From Hoylesella marshii DSM 16973 = JCM 13450 (GTDB lineage: Bacteria > Bacteroidota > Bacteroidia > Bacteroidales > Bacteroidaceae), in NCBI RefSeq assembly GCF_000146675.1, contig NZ_GL397214.1, positions 2,134,470-2,170,091 of the forward strand: 35,622 nucleotides of DNA, in the 5' to 3' direction. Below are positions 31,800-35,622 of this stretch, in pieces. Within the stretch, counting starts at the first letter, position 1. Each line of letters starts with the position of its first letter. Below the pieces are notes generated by a model. The model saw nothing but the letters and a program-made list of their open reading frames with translations, was not told where the DNA came from and did not search any database. A program made the position numbers and the translations under genes.

Positions 31800-31828
31800 G
31801 CCATCGGTGAGCCTTCCGCACCGATAGC
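31800..31828 (+). terminator. Weak hairpin after YitT gene
   Basis: ATCGGTG (31803-31809) pairs with CACCGAT (31819-31825). There is only a loose T-rich tract, so this is a possible terminator. Confidence 0.4.
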
Positions 31829-31900
31829 CTCTTGTCTTGTTGCTGTTGCCCATCAGGGTATTGGCATTTATCGGCAGGATAAGAAAAACGAGCCGACGGC

Positions 31901-31931
31901 TTGCACGTTCCGATAAAAATACGTATTTTCG
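31901..31931 (+). promoter_or_regulatory. Promoter of PepSY-murF operon
   Basis: TTG (31901-31903) and TATTTTCG (31924-31931) are 20 bp apart. The -7 has one mismatch to TAnnTTTG. The GTG start is 24 bp downstream. Confidence 0.5.
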
Positions 31932-31955
31932 CAACCGCAATCAAATCCTGCTGTT

Positions 31956-33428
31956 GTGAAAAAGAAGACTTGGGTGAGACATCACCGCTACTTCGGGCTG
32001 GTGCTTGCCTTTTTCATCATCATGTTTTGTCTCTCCGGGCTGGTGCTCAACCACCCCTCAGTGTTCTCGGATGTCAATGTGAGCCGCAGCCTGTTGCCCA
32101 CCGATTATCGCTATAAGCAGTGGAACGGCGGTCTGCTTCGCGGTACGCTCCTGTGGCGCAACAGTGTATTGGTGTATGGTAATAGCGGTATTTGGCTCAC
32201 CGATGCCAGAGCGTCGGCCTTTAAAGATTTCAATGCCGGTCTGCCGGAAGGTGCAGATATGCGCAACATACGCGGCCTTGCCATCCTGCCATCGGGAAAT
32301 CTCTTTGCTGCGGGTGCCTACGGGCTCTATGAGTATCGTCACCCCGACGGATGGCAGGAGCGAATCTTGCCGCGCGACGAGAACGAACGTTTGAGCGACA
32401 TCTCCACGCTCGGCGATACGCTTATCATTACCGGTCGTTCCCACATCTACATGTCTTTACCGCCTTATCGCACTTTCCACAAAATCATATTACCGGCCAC
32501 CGATGATGCCGACGGCAAAGTATCGCTCTTCAAAACCATATGGCAGCTACATAGCGGCGAACTCTTCGGCCTTGCCGGCCGGCTTGTGGTTGATGCCATT
32601 GCCTTGGTGCTCATCTTCCTCAGCCTGTCGGGCGTGCTTTATTGGTTGTTTCCGCACGTGATGAAACATCGTCCGGCACGCCTCATGCGGAAACTCTTTT
32701 CATGGCACGATGCCGTGGGACGTATTACCATCGTGCTAACCCTCTTTATCTGTATTACGGGCTGGTTGTTACGACCACCCGCTCTTATCGCCATTGCTTC
32801 GGCCAAGATTCCCCCCATACCCGGCAGCGCATTGGACAGTGATAACCCTTGGCACGAGAAACTACGCACCCTGCGTTACGACAAGAACGAGGGCGACTGG
32901 TTGCTTTATACCTCCGACGGCTTCTTCTCTCTCAAACACTTCATGGATGCCCCATGGCCTGTAGAACCTGCCCCCCCCGTGAGCGTGATGGGCATCAACG
33001 TGCAGCAACGCGATGAACATGGCAATTGGCTCATCGGCTCCTTCAACGGATTGTACGTCTGGCAGCGAAAGACCGGTCAAGTGTTCGACTATCGAAACCA
33101 TCAACCTGCAGGCAAAGTGAGCCGCATCCCCGATTTGAGTAATGCCGTGGCCGGCTATACGGCAGATTTCGCAGGTGGCCATCGCATGGTCGATTACTAT
33201 TCGGGTACCCCGTCATTGTCCATGCCAGCCCGCATGACCGATCTCCCGATATCGCTCCGCGCCCTTGCGCTCGAAGTGCATACAGGACGCATCTACACCT
33301 TTCTTGGCGGCAGCAACAACATTCTCTACATCTTTCTCATAGGTCTTGCCATTGCATGGTGCCTTTGGACGGGATGGAAACTGCGAACCAAACCACACAA
33401 ACGAAAAACCACAAATCTTAACCGATAA
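31956..33428 (+). CDS. PepSY-associated transmembrane protein
   Basis: The 490-aa protein starts at GTG (31956), chosen because it is just after the promoter and begins KKKTWVRHHRYFGLVLAFF. It has a first TM at ~12-32 with LSGLVLNH, typical of PepSY-TM proteins. A periplasmic segment of ~170 residues has beta-propeller-like repeats (LAILPSGNLFAAGAYGLYEY). TM2 lies near 210-235, TM3 near 250-275 (HDAVGRITIVLTLF), then a second periplasmic beta region with W.IGSFNGLYVW, and a last TM near 452-475. Family members are linked to iron/siderophore or peptidase-inhibition contexts; the function here is not determined. Its stop overlaps the murF start by one base (TAATG). Confidence 0.85.
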   Translation: MKKKTWVRHHRYFGLVLAFFIIMFCLSGLVLNHPSVFSDVNVSRSLLPTDYRYKQWNGGLLRGTLLWRNSVLVYGNSGIWLTDARASAFKDFNAGLPEGADMRNIRGLAILPSGNLFAAGAYGLYEYRHPDGWQERILPRDENERLSDISTLGDTLIITGRSHIYMSLPPYRTFHKIILPATDDADGKVSLFKTIWQLHSGELFGLAGRLVVDAIALVLIFLSLSGVLYWLFPHVMKHRPARLMRKLFSWHDAVGRITIVLTLFICITGWLLRPPALIAIASAKIPPIPGSALDSDNPWHEKLRTLRYDKNEGDWLLYTSDGFFSLKHFMDAPWPVEPAPPVSVMGINVQQRDEHGNWLIGSFNGLYVWQRKTGQVFDYRNHQPAGKVSRIPDLSNAVAGYTADFAGGHRMVDYYSGTPSLSMPARMTDLPISLRALALEVHTGRIYTFLGGSNNILYIFLIGLAIAWCLWTGWKLRTKPHKRKTTNLNR

Positions 33429-34729
33429 TGAATACAGCCGAACTATACAAGATATTCACCCGCCACCCCGTCATTACTACTGATACGCGCGACTGTCCGG
33501 CAGATAGTATCTTCTTCGCTCTGCATGGAGATACATTCAATGGCAATGCCTTTGCCGCAAAAGCCCTTGAGGCCGGTTGCGCCTATGCCGTTGTCGATGA
33601 GCCGCAATACGCAAATGCCGACGACGACCGCTACCTCATGGTGCCCGACAGTCTGAAAGCTCTACAGGATTTAGCACGTCATCATCGCCGCCAAATGCCC
33701 GCCCGCATCATCGGTATCACGGGGACGAACGGCAAGACTACCACCAAAGAACTCATCGCTGCCGTATTAGCCGAGAAATACAATGTGCTCTATACACAAG
33801 GCAATTTCAATAACCACATCGGCGTGCCCAAGACGCTGTTGCGCCTGAAACCCGAACACGAGGTGGGCGTTATTGAAATGGGTGCTAATCACCCGGGGGA
33901 GATTGCATGCCTCGCCGGCATTGCAGAGCCCGATTGCGGGATGATAACGAACGTAGGGAAAGCACATCTTGAAGGTTTCGGGTCGTTTGAGGGCGTTATC
34001 AAAACCAAAGGAGAACTCTATGATTTCCTACGTACAAAGCTTAAAAGTACCGTCTTTATCGACAATGATAACCCCTATCTGTGCGACATATCCCAAGGAT
34101 TGAACCTCGTCAGATACGGTTGCCGTCCGGCAGAAAACCTTTTAATAGAGGGGCAGGCGGCATCATCGACACCGCTGTTGCAGTTTCGTTGGCGGCACAG
34201 CACTGATGCATGGCATGATGTCGGTACACAACTTATCGGGTCTTATAATCTTACGAACCTGCTCGCTGCCGCTTGCGTCGGACTATATTTCAGCATCGCG
34301 CCTGAACAAATAGACCATGCTCTCTCACACTATACGCCGGGGAACAACCGTTCGCAGTTGGCCGTAACCGCTCACAATCGTCTTATCATCGATGCCTATA
34401 ATGCCAATCCTACGAGTATGAATGCCGCTCTGACAAACTTTGAAGAGATGGACGTGCCCAAGAAAATGGCGATTTTAGGCGATATGAAAGAGTTGGGAAC
34501 GGTGAGCCATGCCGAACATCAAAAGCTCGTAGACGGTCTTCGCCACAGCACCATCCATACCGTGTGGCTCGTGGGTGAAGAGTTTGGCCAGACCGAAACA
34601 GATTTCCGCAAGTTCCGAAATGTGGAGGAAGTGAAGCAGGCACTCGAAAAAGAACGTCCGGAAGGCTACCACATTCTTATCAAAGGTAGCCACGGCACGC
34701 GGTTATATACGCTTCCAGAGGTGTTGTAA
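33428..34729 (+). CDS. murF: UDP-N-acetylmuramoyl-tripeptide--D-alanyl-D-alanine ligase
   Basis: The 433-aa protein is a Mur ligase. An N-terminal UDP-binding domain (TTDTRDCPADSIFFAL, residues ~17-32) is followed by the ATP P-loop GITGTNGKTTTKE (Lys103), the central motif IEMGANHPGEI (~residues 140-150), and a C-terminal domain with YNANPTSM. GANHPGEI is the MurF-type version. It adds D-Ala-D-Ala to UDP-MurNAc-tripeptide, the last cytoplasmic step of the peptidoglycan peptide. It is translationally coupled to the PepSY-type gene. Other mur genes are not in the window. The end converges on the DUF2752 gene with a 29-bp gap. Confidence 0.97.
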   Translation: MNTAELYKIFTRHPVITTDTRDCPADSIFFALHGDTFNGNAFAAKALEAGCAYAVVDEPQYANADDDRYLMVPDSLKALQDLARHHRRQMPARIIGITGTNGKTTTKELIAAVLAEKYNVLYTQGNFNNHIGVPKTLLRLKPEHEVGVIEMGANHPGEIACLAGIAEPDCGMITNVGKAHLEGFGSFEGVIKTKGELYDFLRTKLKSTVFIDNDNPYLCDISQGLNLVRYGCRPAENLLIEGQAASSTPLLQFRWRHSTDAWHDVGTQLIGSYNLTNLLAAACVGLYFSIAPEQIDHALSHYTPGNNRSQLAVTAHNRLIIDAYNANPTSMNAALTNFEEMDVPKKMAILGDMKELGTVSHAEHQKLVDGLRHSTIHTVWLVGEEFGQTETDFRKFRNVEEVKQALEKERPEGYHILIKGSHGTRLYTLPEVL

Positions 34730-34758
34730 TATATAAAAGGTAAGGGGAACGGTGAGGT

Positions 34759-35121
34759 TTACCAGCCAAAGATATTGCGCACAACAGCCCAAAGAAGTAC
34801 CACAAAAAGGCAGATAAGCGTGGTTGCGGGGCTATTCAATCGCCGGTAAAAGGCGGGCATCTGCGTGCGTTTCCATTCCGCGAAGACCAAAACGACGACT
34901 GCGGGAATCGACATCACCAGCAACGCATTATATCCGAAAGCATCCCCCATACGAAAATGCAACAGGCTGTGAATCGCTCTTTGCGATCCACAGCCCGGAC
35001 ATTTTAAACCTGTCAACGACAGAAAAGGACATTTGGGAAACCACTCGTTGTGGGCAGGACTATACGTAAAGTAAACACCCGTCGCCGCCAACAACAGCAA
35101 CAGTAGCCCCCATTTCTTCAT
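34759..35121 (-). CDS. DUF2752 small membrane protein
   Basis: The 120-aa protein has a first TM at ~3-20, the DUF2752 hallmark CPFLSLTGLKCPGCGSQRAIHSLLH (written here in parts: CPFLSLTGLK, CPGCGSQRAIHSLL), and two more TM segments (~60-80 and ~97-117). The CPGCG motif could bind a metal or form disulphides. Function is unknown. Its ATG overlaps the stop of the CD225 gene by one base (TGATG), so the two are cotranslated. Confidence 0.88.
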   Translation of the reverse strand: MKKWGLLLLLLAATGVYFTYSPAHNEWFPKCPFLSLTGLKCPGCGSQRAIHSLLHFRMGDAFGYNALLVMSIPAVVVLVFAEWKRTQMPAFYRRLNSPATTLICLFVVLLWAVVRNIFGW

Positions 35122-35393
35122 CAGTGTGCGTTAGACAGTGCTACAGAGAATACTGTAGCGTAGAGTATGATGTAGACAACAATCACGATAACACCGGCAA
35201 TCGCACCGTATTTTGTCCACTTCTTAGCGGCTTCGCTGGCTGCTACAGCTGCTTCATACTGCCCCTGTGCAAAGAGCGAGCTTACCTTTGCTGCATTGAT
35301 AATGCCCACGATGCCGAGCGGCAAGCAGCAGAAAAGGGTAACTAAGATAGACTCTACAAGGTAGGTCTTCGGCTGAACATTTGTTCCTTCCAT
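35121..35393 (-). CDS. CD225/dispanin-family small membrane protein
   Basis: The 90-aa protein has the CD225 pattern. A first membrane segment (ESILVTLFCCLPLGIVGIINAAKV) has the CC-L-P-G core, followed by a short amphipathic linker with small residues (QYEAAVAASEAAKKW). A second TM lies at ~60-85. The family includes animal IFITM proteins and many bacterial members of unknown role. It is first in a two-gene unit with DUF2752. Confidence 0.9.
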   Translation of the reverse strand: MEGTNVQPKTYLVESILVTLFCCLPLGIVGIINAAKVSSLFAQGQYEAAVAASEAAKKWTKYGAIAGVIVIVVYIILYATVFSVALSNAH

Positions 35394-35461
35394 AATAATA
35401 ATTTTAAATTAAATAATAGTATATAAAGAATGTATATGCCAATGATTATCTAAGGACGGTA

Positions 35462-35469
35462 CAAAGATA
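35462..35469 (-). promoter_or_regulatory. -7 element of CD225-DUF2752 operon
   Basis: TATCTTTG on the minus strand, about 70 bp before the ATG at 35393. No clear -33. Confidence 0.55.
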
Positions 35470-35534
35470 ACATTATTTTTTTACACATGATGATATTTAC
35501 TCGAAAAAGTGTACGGTATCTTTTTAAGAAAACA

Positions 35535-35566
35535 TTTGTGTGTTTCACCAACTTTGTTTACCTTTG
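35535..35566 (+). promoter_or_regulatory. Promoter of right-edge gene
   Basis: TTTG (35535-35538) and TACCTTTG (35559-35566) are 20 bp apart, a full consensus match. It points at the ATG at 35575, which is very close, giving a leaderless or nearly leaderless mRNA, or a later start. Confidence 0.72.
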
Positions 35567-35574
35567 CCGCCATT

Positions 35575-35622
35575 ATGCAGAATACGGCTATATATAATAT
35601 AAGGAATACGGTGCAGAAGAGA
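35575..35622 (+). CDS. Start of a rightward gene cut by the window edge
   Basis: Sixteen codons from ATG 35575 remain open to the window end (MQNTAIYNIRNTVQKR). The strong promoter just upstream supports a gene here, but the product cannot be identified. The predicted transcription start is within a few bases of this ATG. Confidence 0.45.
   Translation, partial: MQNTAIYNIRNTVQKR

Overview
The window looks like chromosome of a Bacteroidales bacterium, most likely Prevotellaceae. The grounds are several promoters of the Bacteroidetes type (-7 TAnnTTTG about 19-20 bp after a -33 TTG/TTTG), a SusC/SusD operon, many type IX secretion (T9SS) C-terminal sorting domains, a fimbrillin-like surface protein and leucine-rich repeat surface proteins. 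The species is not identifiable by eye.

Layout. 1-1387: 3' part of a surface/fimbrial-type protein (+). 1388-2249: gene-free stretch with 41-bp tandem repeats, a strong hairpin and dispersed palindromic repeats. 2250-5267 (-): 1005-aa secreted LRR protein made of two tandem modules. 5572-7283 (-): HU-like DNA-binding protein, zinc-ribbon protein and nicotinamidase. 7637-11381 (+): pheT, a YebC-family gene and an exported rhodanese. 11503-11767: divergent tRNA-Phe(GAA) and tRNA-Pro(CGG). 11927-12253 (+): small cupin. 12406-18380 (-): SusC, SusD-like, DUF5012-like lipoprotein and lipid-binding-like lipoprotein, one operon with its terminator. 18381-19772: long gene-free region with another dispersed hairpin repeat and a promoter. 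19773-24945 (+): GLUG-repeat protein, subtilisin-like protease and a second WGDG-LRR protein, each ending in a T9SS-type sorting domain. 25132-25302 (-): a 56-aa lipoprotein with DTAA repeats. 25704-28076 (+): mtaB and a GT2 glycosyltransferase, converging on 28073-29309 (-) LicD-like plus a helical protein; then an ABC ATPase (-), a YitT-family membrane protein (+), a PepSY-type membrane protein overlapping murF (+), and a DUF2752/CD225 pair (-). A divergent gene starts at the right edge.

How they fit together. Housekeeping genes (pheT, yebC, mtaB, murF, tRNAs) alternate with cell-envelope genes. The most distinctive part is the surface/secreted set: a SusCD uptake operon head to head with a three-gene run of T9SS cargo (adhesin-like, protease, LRR), and a second related LRR cargo 18 kb away. 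Joint degradation, adhesion and uptake of host or dietary protein is a reasonable inference but is not shown by the sequence. No defence system, CRISPR array, integrase, transposase or prophage was found.
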